From Draconibacterium orientale (GTDB lineage: Bacteria; Bacteroidota; Bacteroidia; Bacteroidales; UBA1556), in the NCBI GenBank assembly GCA_022736595.1, contig DZDC01000049.1, positions 1,461 to 16,478 of the forward strand: 15,018 bases of DNA, written 5' to 3'. Both the position numbers and the translations under genes were made by a program. The notes beneath the pieces are model-generated. The model saw only the letters and a program-made list of their open reading frames with translations. It had not been told where the DNA came from and ran no database searches. Positions 8,601 through 15,018 of this stretch are shown here, piece after piece (within the stretch, counting starts at the first letter, position 1; each line of letters begins with the position of its first letter).

Positions 8601-9178
8601 ATGTAAACATCCTAGTTTTAGATACCGAAGTTTATTCCAACACCGGAGGTCAAGCCTCAAAATCTACACCCGTTGGAGCTGTGGCAAAATTTGCTGCAAG
8701 CGGCATGAAAACCCGTAAAAAATCACTTTCAGCCATTGCAATGACTTACGGTTATGTATATGTGGCTCAAGTAGCTATGGGAGCTAGTCAAACCCAATTC
8801 TTTAAAGCATTGAAAGAAGCTGAAGAATATCCAGGACCTTCTGTAATTGTTGCTTACTCTCCCTGTATCGCTCACGGTTTAAAATCAGGTATGGGTCATG
8901 CCAATGAAGAAGAAGAATTTGCAGTAAAATCAGGTTATTGGCAATTGTTACGTTACAACCCATTGCTTGAAAACGAAAGCAAAAATCCTTTTGTTCTCGA
9001 TTCAAAAGAACCCGATTGGAATCTATTCCTAGATTTTATCTACAATGAAGTACGTTATGCTTCATTGAAGAGCGGTTTCCCCGAAGAAGCCGATCGCTTG
9101 GCTAAAATAGCTGTGAATGATGCAAAATGGAGGTATGCCAACTTCCGTCGTATGTCTGAAATGAAATATGGTGAATAA
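5639..9178 (+). CDS. nifJ: Pyruvate:ferredoxin (flavodoxin) oxidoreductase
   Basis: This full-length, single-chain 1179-residue enzyme makes acetyl-CoA, CO2 and reduced ferredoxin or flavodoxin from pyruvate and CoA in the cytoplasm. Seen in order: the N-terminal pyruvate/TPP domain with YPITPSSDMAEY and EMQSEAGAAGA; the domain II and gamma regions (about 250-630); two ferredoxin-type clusters, C692/C695/C698/C702 and C747/C750/C753/C757; and the C-terminal TPP domain with GDGWAYDIG (967-975) and VYSNTGGQ (998-1005). The proximal 4Fe-4S cluster ligands C815, C818, C843 and C1076 are all present. Length and motifs match the canonical homodimeric enzyme, so it should be active. The ATG at 5639 gives the usual N-terminus (KFMTLEGNQAASYIAY). 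It is monocistronic, with its own control region upstream and a strong terminator 21 bp downstream. The enzyme class is oxygen-sensitive, which points to anaerobic or microaerobic metabolism. Confidence 0.97.
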   Translation: MTKKKFMTLEGNQAASYIAYMFSEVAAIYPITPSSDMAEYVDNWAAHGKKNIFGTTVHVSEMQSEAGAAGAMHGSLQAGALTTTFTASQGLLLMIPNMYKISGELLPGVFHVSARSLAAQALSIFGDHSDVMSVRQAGFAMLATSSAQEIMDIGGIAHLAAIKTRVPFLHFFDGFRTSHEIQKVEAMDQDAIAKLIDYDALNRFRQNALNPENPVTRGTAQNPDIYFQAREAANPFYENLADVVEDYMTELQKITGREYHPFTYHGHPEADHILVAIGSINDTIKEVVDHQNQLGKKYGVITVHLYRPFSKKYFMKVFPKSAKRIAVLDRTKEIGANGEPLYLDVRDLFYGQPDAPMIIGGRYGLSSKDTTPSHMLSVFQNLELPEPKNGFTVGIVDDVTFTSLPYLPDLNTSHPSTFEAKFYGLGADGTVGANKNSIKIIGENTDKYCQAYFSYDSKKSGGFTNSHLRFGDVPIRSPYLVSTPDFVACHVFPYLHKYEMLKGLKDGGTFLLNSIYDEERTIREIPNSFKKYMADHNINFYIINATKIAEEIGLGTRTNTIMQSAFFKVSEVIPYEQAKKEMMKFIDKSYGRKGEKILTMNYQAVEHGADVQKVEVPASWSNLEVAAKTTIINKNIPDFVANIAQIIDAQKGDDLPVSVFKGREDGTLPAGTAAYEKRGIAVNVPEWQADNCIQCNQCAYVCPHACIRPFLLTDTEKDNAPEGTTTQSGKGPLKGYEFRIQVSVMDCTGCTICAEVCPSPEKSLIMKPLVDQFDEVDRWTYMDGTVGYKENVVDRMKNVKNSQFAQPLFEFSGACAGCGETPYIKAATQLFGERMIIANATGCSSIYGGSAPSTPYTTNKISGKGPAWANSLFEDNAEYGYGMAIAIKKIRERMQEMMQSAIDANEMSEETRNAMTEWIAQKNNAEGSIAASEALVPFLEKENSVIAKDLLGLKHYLIKKSFWIIGGDGWAYDIGFGGLDHVIASGEDVNILVLDTEVYSNTGGQASKSTPVGAVAKFAASGMKTRKKSLSAIAMTYGYVYVAQVAMGASQTQFFKALKEAEEYPGPSVIVAYSPCIAHGLKSGMGHANEEEEFAVKSGYWQLLRYNPLLENESKNPFVLDSKEPDWNLFLDFIYNEVRYASLKSGFPEEADRLAKIAVNDAKWRYANFRRMSEMKYGE

Positions 9179-9199
9179 TACCAATTTCTGATAAATATT

Positions 9200-9235
9200 A
9201 AGGCGGCCAAATCTTCGATTTGGCCGCCTTTTTTT
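9200..9235 (+). terminator. Rho-independent terminator after nifJ
   Basis: A perfect 14-bp stem, with GGCGGCCAAATC as the core of its left arm (9200-9213) paired with 9217-9230, encloses a TTC loop. It runs into seven Ts (9229-9235). It sits 21 bp after the nifJ stop and 13 bp before the stop of the convergent glycosyltransferase gene. The stem is symmetric, but the reverse strand lacks a clean T-run (CCTTAATATTTAT), so it should work best for nifJ and perhaps weakly for the reverse operon. Confidence 0.9.
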
Positions 9236-9247
9236 ATCGCTTATTAC

Positions 9248-10456
9248 CTATTTCGACAAAATAAAAGTCTCAAAGCGATTGCACAGTATGTCGTGAGCGT
9301 AATGGATACGGGCAGAGGCTGCGGCTTCCTGACACATGCGATGGTAGAAAGGCTCATCTTGGATCAATCGCGAAATTTGACGAATAAAATCGGCCTTACT
9401 TTCAGCCAACAACACATTGGTGCCATCTTCATGTACAATTCCTTCTATTCCCACAGAAGTAGAAACAATGGCTTTGGATAAGCTCATGGCTTCAATAATT
9501 TTTACACGCAATCCACTACCACTAAAAAGAGGAACTGGCATAATGGCTTTGGAAGTCATAAACTCAGCAGCATCAGCCACCTCTCCCACTATTTTCACAC
9601 CAGGGACATCCAGATCAAGTAACCATTGTGGCGGTCTACGACCGGCAATATAGAAATTTAAGTTAGGGAAAAGACCCTGTAGCTCAGGCCATACTTCAGC
9701 CAAAAACCATTGCAAACCTTCAATATTGGGTCGCCAATCCAAAGCTCCAATATGGAAGATGGAAGGAAACTGTGGCTGAACAATAATCTTTTTAAGGTTT
9801 TTGGTAACATCTAAACCAGTGGGTAAAACCCCAGTTTTTCCTTTAAAACCAAAGGTTTTTATTAAGTCCAAATCGCGTTGGGTAACCGTTAAAATGGCAT
9901 CAAATTGCTTCCAAGCTGCCCTTTCTTCCTTTTGTAATCGCTTCTGTAAGACATTGAGATAAAACCCTTTAATCGGATTTTTTTCTTGTTGTAGCATACG
10001 TTGCCAAATCACAAATTCCACATTGGGAGCCCTGAGCAAAACTTTCGCCTGAGAGTATTTTCGAATAATGGGAAGATAATCTTTCAAAAAAACGCTTTCC
10101 AATACTATCCAATCAAAGGAGTTTTGTTTCAGAATTAAGCATAGCTTCTGAGCTGCTTTCTTGTTAAAGAAGCGTGTGAAATTATAAGACCGTCTGCTAA
10201 AAACCAAATTTAAAAAGGCGGATAAGGGCTTTACTTCAAGAAAAACCTTAGCTGTTTCAAGTTGGGTCATTTGAAGATACTCAGAAGTTAGGGCTTGGAT
10301 ATCGAGGGGGTGTTTGTCAGACTCCAGTGAAAAAACTTGCAAGTCGAATCCTACATCATGAATAATATGACTGAGATTATTCATCCCAATACATCCCCCA
10401 TCGATGGCAGGGTAAGGAGGTTTATTGCAAAACTGCAAAATTTTAAGCGCTGGCAT
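9248..10456 (-). CDS. GT4-family glycosyltransferase
   Basis: This 402-residue GT-B fold glycosyltransferase should move a sugar from a nucleotide-sugar donor to an envelope glycan or lipid acceptor in the cytoplasm. Seen: the N-terminal NKPPYPAIDGG loop (11-21); the linker and second-domain start at VLPTGLDV (210-217) and IFHIGALDWRPNIEGLQW (233-250); IAGRRPP (270-276); and the donor-binding block PLFSGSGLRVKIIEAM (309-324) with E322, then VGIEGI. The first glutamate of the classical EX7E motif is Ser314, which is usual for the GSG-x-R/T-x-K-x-x-EAM branch of GT4. No membrane segment is evident. The ATG shares its A with the TAA stop of the upstream permease gene (TAATG), so translation is coupled. 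Co-expression with an LptF/G permease suggests LPS or surface-glycan synthesis; donor and acceptor cannot be read from the sequence. Confidence 0.85.
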   Translation of the reverse strand: MPALKILQFCNKPPYPAIDGGCIGMNNLSHIIHDVGFDLQVFSLESDKHPLDIQALTSEYLQMTQLETAKVFLEVKPLSAFLNLVFSRRSYNFTRFFNKKAAQKLCLILKQNSFDWIVLESVFLKDYLPIIRKYSQAKVLLRAPNVEFVIWQRMLQQEKNPIKGFYLNVLQKRLQKEERAAWKQFDAILTVTQRDLDLIKTFGFKGKTGVLPTGLDVTKNLKKIIVQPQFPSIFHIGALDWRPNIEGLQWFLAEVWPELQGLFPNLNFYIAGRRPPQWLLDLDVPGVKIVGEVADAAEFMTSKAIMPVPLFSGSGLRVKIIEAMSLSKAIVSTSVGIEGIVHEDGTNVLLAESKADFIRQISRLIQDEPFYHRMCQEAAASARIHYAHDILCNRFETFILSK

Positions 10457-12108
10457 TAGGCTTTGGCTTTAGGATAATATTTTCGCAACCATTGGCTTAT
10501 TTTTAACCACTGTTTAAACCATATTTCGGCATCAAGCAAAGGAGCATCATGTGCGGCTTTGTAACTGATAAAAATACCCAAGGGCAAATAAACCACACTG
10601 GCCAACCACATTCCAACCCAAGGATCGAGCACCATTGATTTTACAGATTTTTCACCAATAATTGTAAGAATATGATAGAGCACAAACATCAAAATTGAAA
10701 TCACCATAGGCATTCCCAAGCCCCCTTTGCGAATAATGGCTCCTAAAGGCGCACCGATGAAAAACAACAATAAACAAGCAATTGAAAGGGTAAACTTTCG
10801 GTGCCACTCGATCAAATAACGATCGATTTGCTTGGCCTTGATTATATCTCTTTGCGAGGCATTAAGGCTTTGGTAGCTTGCATTACGAGCAAGTCCCAAT
10901 GCACCAGAAACAATACGAACTTGAGTTATGCTATCGAAATGAGTTAAAAAAGAAGCATCAAAGGCCTTAATGCTGTCTATTTTCATTGAGTGACTTCCAG
11001 CATTTTTAGGTGTTTGCTTCGGCCCATCATCCACCTTAGATACTCTGGTTTCTCGGTTTGCAATTTCGTGTTGAACGACAGAATTGACTGGTTTTTTAAC
11101 CCCTGATTGCTCTTGAATCAATTGATCTAGACTGTCCTTGATGGACTTAGAACTATTGGACTGGGTTTTCACAATTTCTTTGATGGTATCGCTATAAATG
11201 AACCGATTATAATGATTCATTTCGCTAAAACTTACCTGAATGTTCGTTTGCAACACACTGTCGCGATCAAAGGTTAAAGAATCTTCAAAATATTGCAACT
11301 GACTCACATTCAACATCTGATAATTATTGCGGAACAGATTTTTATCTGATTTCTTGAAGGCAAAATCCGACAAATCAAATTGTTGCACCTGTCGAGTAAA
11401 TTCGGTTATTTGCATGGGTAACATTGATTTTTTGCCTTTTTGCTGAGCAGCATTACCATCTGAATAGCTCTTGCCATTATTGAGTTCTAAAACCAAATAT
11501 TTTTTATCAAGCGTCATTTCCATTCGGCCCTTTTCGGCCAAGGTAAGATTGTTGTTGCCGTAACCCGACGAATGATCATAAATGATGATGTTTTCGATAC
11601 GAACCCCATCGGAATGCTTCTTACCAACCTTGATAATGTATTCTCCAATATCGGAATTGAAAACGCCCTCAGAAATACTAACGGCAGGTTTTTTTTGCCT
11701 CACATCGCGCAGCAAGCTTAAAAATTCCATATTGGCTTTGGGCAATACAATATTTGAAAAATAAAAAGCACCAAAGCTTGTAAAAACGATAAATATGATC
11801 AAAGGGCGCATCAATCGTTGCAACGAAATTCCGGAAGATTTTACAGCCACCAATTCATAATATTCTCCCAGATTACCAAAAGTCATTAATGAACTTAGGA
11901 GCACAGCCAGGGGTAAAGCCAATGGAACAAAGGTGGCCGAAGCATAAAACATCAATTCGGCAATGACATACCATTCAAATCCTTTACCCACAAAATCGTC
12001 GATGTGCTTCCAAAGAAACTGCATCAAAAGCACAAAAAGGGAAATGAAAAAAGTAAGGATGAAAGGTCCGATATACGACTTTAAAATAAATTTATCAATT
12101 ACTTTCAA
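10456..12108 (-). CDS. LptF/LptG (YjgP/YjgQ) family LPS export permease
   Basis: This 550-residue inner-membrane protein matches the permease that, with the LptB ATPase, pulls LPS from the inner membrane toward the periplasmic bridge. The N-terminal KFILKSYIGPFILTFF and MQFLWKHIDDFVGKG blocks are typical of Bacteroidota members. Membrane segments lie near 11-32, 50-77, 102-122, 439-459, 467-486 and 497-517, the six-helix layout of the family. A periplasmic beta region (about 125-260) is followed by a hydrophilic, Ser/Lys/Gln-rich insert (about 300-395). The insert makes it much longer than the roughly 360-residue proteobacterial LptF or LptG. The start is TTG (12108): an in-frame TAA lies six codons upstream, and the next Met (29) would cut through helix one. 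LptF and LptG cannot be told apart here. It overlaps the downstream glycosyltransferase start by one base and is divergent from an OstA-like gene. Confidence 0.88.
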   Translation of the reverse strand: MKVIDKFILKSYIGPFILTFFISLFVLLMQFLWKHIDDFVGKGFEWYVIAELMFYASATFVPLALPLAVLLSSLMTFGNLGEYYELVAVKSSGISLQRLMRPLIIFIVFTSFGAFYFSNIVLPKANMEFLSLLRDVRQKKPAVSISEGVFNSDIGEYIIKVGKKHSDGVRIENIIIYDHSSGYGNNNLTLAEKGRMEMTLDKKYLVLELNNGKSYSDGNAAQQKGKKSMLPMQITEFTRQVQQFDLSDFAFKKSDKNLFRNNYQMLNVSQLQYFEDSLTFDRDSVLQTNIQVSFSEMNHYNRFIYSDTIKEIVKTQSNSSKSIKDSLDQLIQEQSGVKKPVNSVVQHEIANRETRVSKVDDGPKQTPKNAGSHSMKIDSIKAFDASFLTHFDSITQVRIVSGALGLARNASYQSLNASQRDIIKAKQIDRYLIEWHRKFTLSIACLLLFFIGAPLGAIIRKGGLGMPMVISILMFVLYHILTIIGEKSVKSMVLDPWVGMWLASVVYLPLGIFISYKAAHDAPLLDAEIWFKQWLKISQWLRKYYPKAKA

Positions 12109-12137
12109 AATAGGTAGAATAGGTTACTTAGATTTGG

Positions 12138-12145
12138 CAAAGATA
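12138..12145 (-). promoter_or_regulatory. Candidate -7 element for the permease-glycosyltransferase operon
   Basis: On the reverse strand this reads TATCTTTG, an exact match to TAnnTTTG. No TTTG is visible at the right -33 distance. The start point would be near 12134, giving a leader of roughly 25 nt before the TTG start at 12108. Confidence 0.45.
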
Positions 12146-12262
12146 AGAAAAATGAACTTTATGGTAACGCCACTGACCAAGCGATATTTCACTATGAGTG
12201 CACTCCTCAGGGTTAAAAAGAGTTAAGTTTTGGCATGTAACAATTTTAGATTAAAACTCTTG

Positions 12263-12292
12263 TTGATGATACAAAGCCTTTAAATATCTTTG
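12263..12292 (+). promoter_or_regulatory. Promoter of the OstA-like gene (-33 and -7)
   Basis: TTG at 12263-12265 is followed after 19 bp by TATCTTTG at 12285-12292, matching the Bacteroidota -33 TTTG/TTG and -7 TAnnTTTG elements with normal spacing. The -7 core is identical to the one on the opposite strand at 12138-12145. The predicted start near 12297 leaves only about 12 nt before the ATG at 12309, so the mRNA would have a very short leader. Confidence 0.6.
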
Positions 12293-12308
12293 CAGCCTTT
12301 AAAACCCA

Positions 12309-13859
12309 ATGAATTTGCCACGAGTCTTAAGTCTTCTTTTGCTAATGATGCTAACCGTTGCACTAGCCTTCGGACAGCAAAAAACCTTAGTACGCCTTGA
12401 ACAAGCTGATAAACTGAAGCCTGCTCAGTACGAAGGAAAGGTGGTGCAAATGCTCAGTGGAAGTGTTATTTTTCGGCATCAAAGCACGCAAATGTATTGT
12501 GATAGTGCTTACTTTTTTGATGACGAAAACAGGCTCATTGCTTTTGGAAACATTCATATCAACGATCGCGATTCGCTGCACATTTTTGGAAAAGTGTTAA
12601 AATATGATGGAAACACTGGCATTGCTGAAGTATTGGAAGATGTAAAACTTCAAGACCGGAAGATGACACTCACCACCAATCACCTTATTTATAACCTCAA
12701 AACTCGAGTTGGAAATTATTATTCTGGTGGAAAAATCATTGACCAAGAAAATACTTTAACGAGTAAGGTAGGATACTATTACAGCCGAACTCGCACCCTC
12801 TTTTTTCAAAAAAATGTGAAGCTGGTTAACCCTCAATATACCATGAATTCTGACACATTGATTTATAATACGGCCACAGGAACAACCCAATTCCACGGCC
12901 CAACCACTATTGTAAGTAAGGAAAATTCCATTTATTGTGAAAAAGGATGGTACAATACCCGCACCGACATTTCGAGTTATTACCAAGGAACCAAACTCAC
13001 CAATCCTTCGCAAAGTCTCATTGCTGACAGTTTATATTACGACCGTAAACACCGATATGGAAAAGCATTCAGAAATATCCAAATGCACGATAGCACAGAA
13101 AATATTTCAATTTTTGGCAATTATGGCGAATATTACGAAACCAATGGGTTATCGTTTTTTAGAGATAGCGCTTATGCCATTCTTGTGGATGAAGAGCAAG
13201 ACAGTTTGTTTATGCATGGGGAACTTTTAAAAATTTACTTAGACAGCAATCAGAAGGCTCAAGATTTTTATGCAACCGAGAAAGTGTTGGTATTTAAGTC
13301 TGATTTACAAGCCAAATGCGATACTTTACATTATGATTTTGCCGACAGTACTTTATACTTTAAGAGCCGGCCCATCATTTGGGGAAGCAAGAGTCAAATC
13401 AGTGGAAAGAAAATTAGGGCACAAATGAAAAACGGAACCCTCGATGTGCTCTTTGTTGACACCAATGCTTTTATACTTCAGCTCGATACCATGGAGTATT
13501 ACAATCAAGTTTCGGGTAGAAATATTACAGCTTACTTCAAAGAAGGAACAATGGACGTGGCATTGGTCAATGGTAACTCCCAAACCATCTATTTTGTGAA
13601 AGAAGAAGACGGCACATTGGTTGGCGTTAATATTGCTAATTCTAGTGACTTACGTGTCAACTTCAATCAAAAAGGTGTAGAAAGTTTAACCTACTTAAAC
13701 AAGCCCAAAGCCAATCTAAACCCAGTTGATAAACTCTCAAAACGGGCGCTTTATCTTAAAGGATTTAAGGATTATGAGTATTGGAGACCCAAAACTCGAT
13801 ATGAAATTTTCAATTGGGAACCCGCCAAGAGCGAGTTACCAAGCGTCGGCAAAGGTTGA
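12309..13859 (+). CDS. OstA/LptA-like periplasmic LPS transport protein
   Basis: This 516-residue protein starts with a signal peptide (hydrophobic 7-20, likely cleavage at AFG-QQ near 22) and is otherwise strongly beta-rich. Family knowledge: OstA/LptA-fold proteins form the beta-jelly-roll bridge carrying LPS across the periplasm, and Bacteroidota carry long OstA-like versions. Seen: LSGSVIFRHQSTQMYCDSAYFF followed by GNIHI, the 'G-n-V ... D-S/T-a-x-Y' strand pattern, which recurs through the protein (DSAYFF, DTLIYN, DSLYYD, DTLHYDF, DTMEYYN). This pattern fits stacked OstA repeats rather than one 150-residue LptA unit. The C-terminal NKPKANLNP and EYWRPKTRYEIFNW segment is typical of the Bacteroidota form. 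There is no outer-membrane barrel of LptD size. It is divergent from the LptF/G permease gene, supporting a shared LPS transport role, and its last 24 bp overlap the opposite-strand lipoprotein gene. Confidence 0.82.
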   Translation: MNLPRVLSLLLLMMLTVALAFGQQKTLVRLEQADKLKPAQYEGKVVQMLSGSVIFRHQSTQMYCDSAYFFDDENRLIAFGNIHINDRDSLHIFGKVLKYDGNTGIAEVLEDVKLQDRKMTLTTNHLIYNLKTRVGNYYSGGKIIDQENTLTSKVGYYYSRTRTLFFQKNVKLVNPQYTMNSDTLIYNTATGTTQFHGPTTIVSKENSIYCEKGWYNTRTDISSYYQGTKLTNPSQSLIADSLYYDRKHRYGKAFRNIQMHDSTENISIFGNYGEYYETNGLSFFRDSAYAILVDEEQDSLFMHGELLKIYLDSNQKAQDFYATEKVLVFKSDLQAKCDTLHYDFADSTLYFKSRPIIWGSKSQISGKKIRAQMKNGTLDVLFVDTNAFILQLDTMEYYNQVSGRNITAYFKEGTMDVALVNGNSQTIYFVKEEDGTLVGVNIANSSDLRVNFNQKGVESLTYLNKPKANLNPVDKLSKRALYLKGFKDYEYWRPKTRYEIFNWEPAKSELPSVGKG

Positions 13860-14489
13860 TACTTGAGTATTTTTCAAGCCAAATTCAGCAGGGACTTTCA
13901 TTTTATAGGCTGAAGCTTCGGCTTCGGTTTCAAACTTACCTACGCAGTATTTATAAACTCCTAAGTGATTGATTACATACACTTTTTGAAGTTTAGAACT
14001 AATTTTCAACAAATCTGACTTACTCATTTTCGTTGGCTTCTCAGCAAACTGAACATAAAACTTAGATTTGTCAGTGTCAGAAATAATTGGAATTAATTCT
14101 ACCTTAGATTCATTTTTAAGCTCGTTGACACCATTATAATTGTCAGGATTCATTTTACGATTTATTCCTGTGTTTAGTTCATTATCAATATCCTGAGCAG
14201 TAGCAGGCTCTGACTTGGCTTGCGCATCGCTTTCAACCTTTTCTTTAACCGCTTTCAATTGCGATTGAGAGGGCATATTCTTGTTGATAGATTTCTGTAT
14301 GGTATTCTTTTCCACCATTTGTCCATCGCCTTCTGAGTTTGAATCAGCAGTATAAGTTCGATGCATTACCGTATCTTCAATCACTTCCGTTTCAATAATT
14401 ACTTCCTCCACCACCTCTTTAGGGGCATCGGATTGACATGACCAAATTGTAAATGAAAGTCCAAAAAGCAAAACTTGTGAGTATTTCAT
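13836..14489 (-). CDS. Lipoprotein with SPOR-like C-terminal domain
   Basis: This 217-residue protein has a lipoprotein signal: a charged start, a hydrophobic stretch and a lipobox FTIWSC with the acceptor at C18. Mature residues directly after it (QSDAPKE) only partly resemble the Bacteroidota surface-export signal, so the final location is unsure. Next comes an acidic, Val/Glu-rich low-complexity segment (about 23-42) and a long polar, probably disordered, linker (about 45-135). The last 75 or so residues (KFYVQF ... YKYCVGKFETEAEASAY) look like a SPOR domain, a fold that binds denuded septal peptidoglycan; the match is by pattern only. It lies 11 bp after the TerB-like gene and should be co-transcribed with it. 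The 3' end overlaps the convergent OstA-like gene by 24 bp. Function is likely at the cell envelope but is not defined. Confidence 0.7.
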   Translation of the reverse strand: MKYSQVLLFGLSFTIWSCQSDAPKEVVEEVIIETEVIEDTVMHRTYTADSNSEGDGQMVEKNTIQKSINKNMPSQSQLKAVKEKVESDAQAKSEPATAQDIDNELNTGINRKMNPDNYNGVNELKNESKVELIPIISDTDKSKFYVQFAEKPTKMSKSDLLKISSKLQKVYVINHLGVYKYCVGKFETEAEASAYKMKVPAEFGLKNTQVSTFADAW

Positions 14490-14500
14490 GTTGTAAAAAT

Positions 14501-14893
14501 TTATGAGTTAAAACCTTTTTGTATTTTGATAATAGTATTAAGTTCCTTTATAATTCGATCGACTTCCTTAGAATCAAACCCTTTACGTTGAGCCAAATTT
14601 AGACAGAGTTGGTATTCTTTTTCATGCAATTCACCATCAATGATTGCCATAGCCACTATATCGGTGATATAATCGATCTCATCAATTTTATGAAAACTCT
14701 TGGGAGTCTTCAAGTGATCAATGGAAATAAGTAAATCTTGAAAATTCTGAATTTCGAAGCCCAATTCTGCGGCTCTTGTCTCAAAAAAGGCCTGCTCTTC
14801 ATCACGCAAAACACCATCTGCTAAAGCCACAGCCAGAAGTGATTTAAAATAGTTAAGATTTAATTTATCTTGTGATTCGAGATAGATTCTCAT
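14501..14893 (-). CDS. TerB-like (tellurite resistance protein B fold) helical protein
   Basis: This 130-residue all-helical protein has no signal peptide or membrane segment, so it should be cytoplasmic. Two related acidic motifs, ALADGVLRDEE (23-33) and AIIDGELHEKE (83-93), lie 60 residues apart and mark an internal duplication. This ADG-x-L-x-x-x-E pattern is characteristic of the TerB/TerB-like family, where the acidic residues bind metal. Family knowledge: TerB-like proteins occur in ter stress clusters and as stand-alone proteins of unclear role; no other ter gene is seen here, so a tellurite function should not be assumed. The ATG at 14893 is preceded by a well-formed promoter. The gene leads a two-gene operon with the SPOR-like lipoprotein 11 bp downstream. 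Confidence 0.72.
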   Translation of the reverse strand: MRIYLESQDKLNLNYFKSLLAVALADGVLRDEEQAFFETRAAELGFEIQNFQDLLISIDHLKTPKSFHKIDEIDYITDIVAMAIIDGELHEKEYQLCLNLAQRKGFDSKEVDRIIKELNTIIKIQKGFNS

Positions 14894-15018
14894 GATACAT
14901 TTACTTTGATATTATCGAACAAAAATAATCAGTTCAACATCAAATGCAAATTAAATTTTAAAAAAAAATCTTAGTACATGACAAAAAGTTACAATAGATT
15001 TAAGATTCAACTATATTG
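14894..15018. other. Intergenic region at the right edge of the window
   Basis: There is no gene here. It holds the promoter for the TerB-like/lipoprotein operon, then an A/T-rich tract with a nine-base A run near 14960. An out-of-frame ATG on the reverse strand (14898-14900) lies seven bases before the TerB-like start. It opens an 11-codon overlapping frame that is most likely accidental. Confidence 0.5.
14920..14950 (-). promoter_or_regulatory. Promoter of the TerB-like / lipoprotein operon
   Basis: On the reverse strand, TTTG (14950-14947) is followed after 19 bp by TATTTTTG (14927-14920), an exact match to the Bacteroidota -33/-7 pair at normal spacing. Transcription would begin near 14915, leaving about 22 nt of leader before the ATG at 14893. 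Confidence 0.65.

Noticed and set aside
11963..12226. Forward 87-codon frame across the permease start and the divergent spacer
   Set aside because: Most of it overlaps the well-supported permease gene. The product shows no motif, and no forward promoter precedes it.
14501..14893. Tellurite resistance operon
   Set aside because: Only a TerB-like fold is present; no TerC, TerD, TerZ or TerA homologue is nearby, so a ter system is not supported.
14867..14900. Upstream ATG and 11-codon frame overlapping the TerB-like start (reverse strand)
   Set aside because: It is too short, has no ribosome binding site and overlaps the real start out of frame; a chance ATG is the simplest reading.

Overview
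The window looks like a stretch of ordinary chromosome from a Bacteroidota bacterium. The grounds are AT-rich DNA, the Bacteroidota -7 promoter element TAnnTTTG upstream of several genes, A-rich leaders with little Shine-Dalgarno character, and a typical protein set (DUF3857/transglutaminase protein, OstA-like protein, long LptF/G permease, SPOR-type lipoprotein). A full-length pyruvate:ferredoxin oxidoreductase points to an anaerobic or facultative lifestyle. I see no rRNA, tRNA, CRISPR array, insertion sequence or prophage. No obvious new multi-gene system is present.

Layout: (1) 170-5305, forward: a very large exported TPR/DUF3857/transglutaminase protein, followed after one spacer codon, in the same reading frame and from a TTG start, by a DUF2779-family Fe-S nuclease. 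(2) 5306-5638: an AT-rich control region holding a 15-bp perfect 7-1-7 palindrome, a -7 promoter element and a hairpin at the predicted transcript start. (3) 5639-9178, forward: nifJ, closed by a strong terminator hairpin at 9200-9235. (4) 12108-9248, reverse: an LptF/LptG-type LPS export permease translationally coupled (TAATG) to a GT4 glycosyltransferase. (5) 12109-12308: a divergent promoter region with a -7 element on each strand. (6) 12309-13859, forward: an OstA/LptA-like periplasmic LPS transport protein. (7) 14893-13836, reverse: a two-gene operon with its own promoter, encoding a TerB-like protein and a SPOR-like lipoprotein whose 3' end overlaps the OstA-like gene by 24 bp.

Functional themes: The divergent permease and OstA-like genes, together with the glycosyltransferase, form a small envelope/LPS locus. 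nifJ stands alone with what looks like an elaborate control region. The two points most worth a second look are the DUF2779 protein, whose N-terminal Fe-S nuclease motifs are intact while the C-terminal exonuclease-like acidic residues are replaced, and the Fur/PerR-like palindrome upstream of the oxygen-sensitive enzyme gene nifJ.
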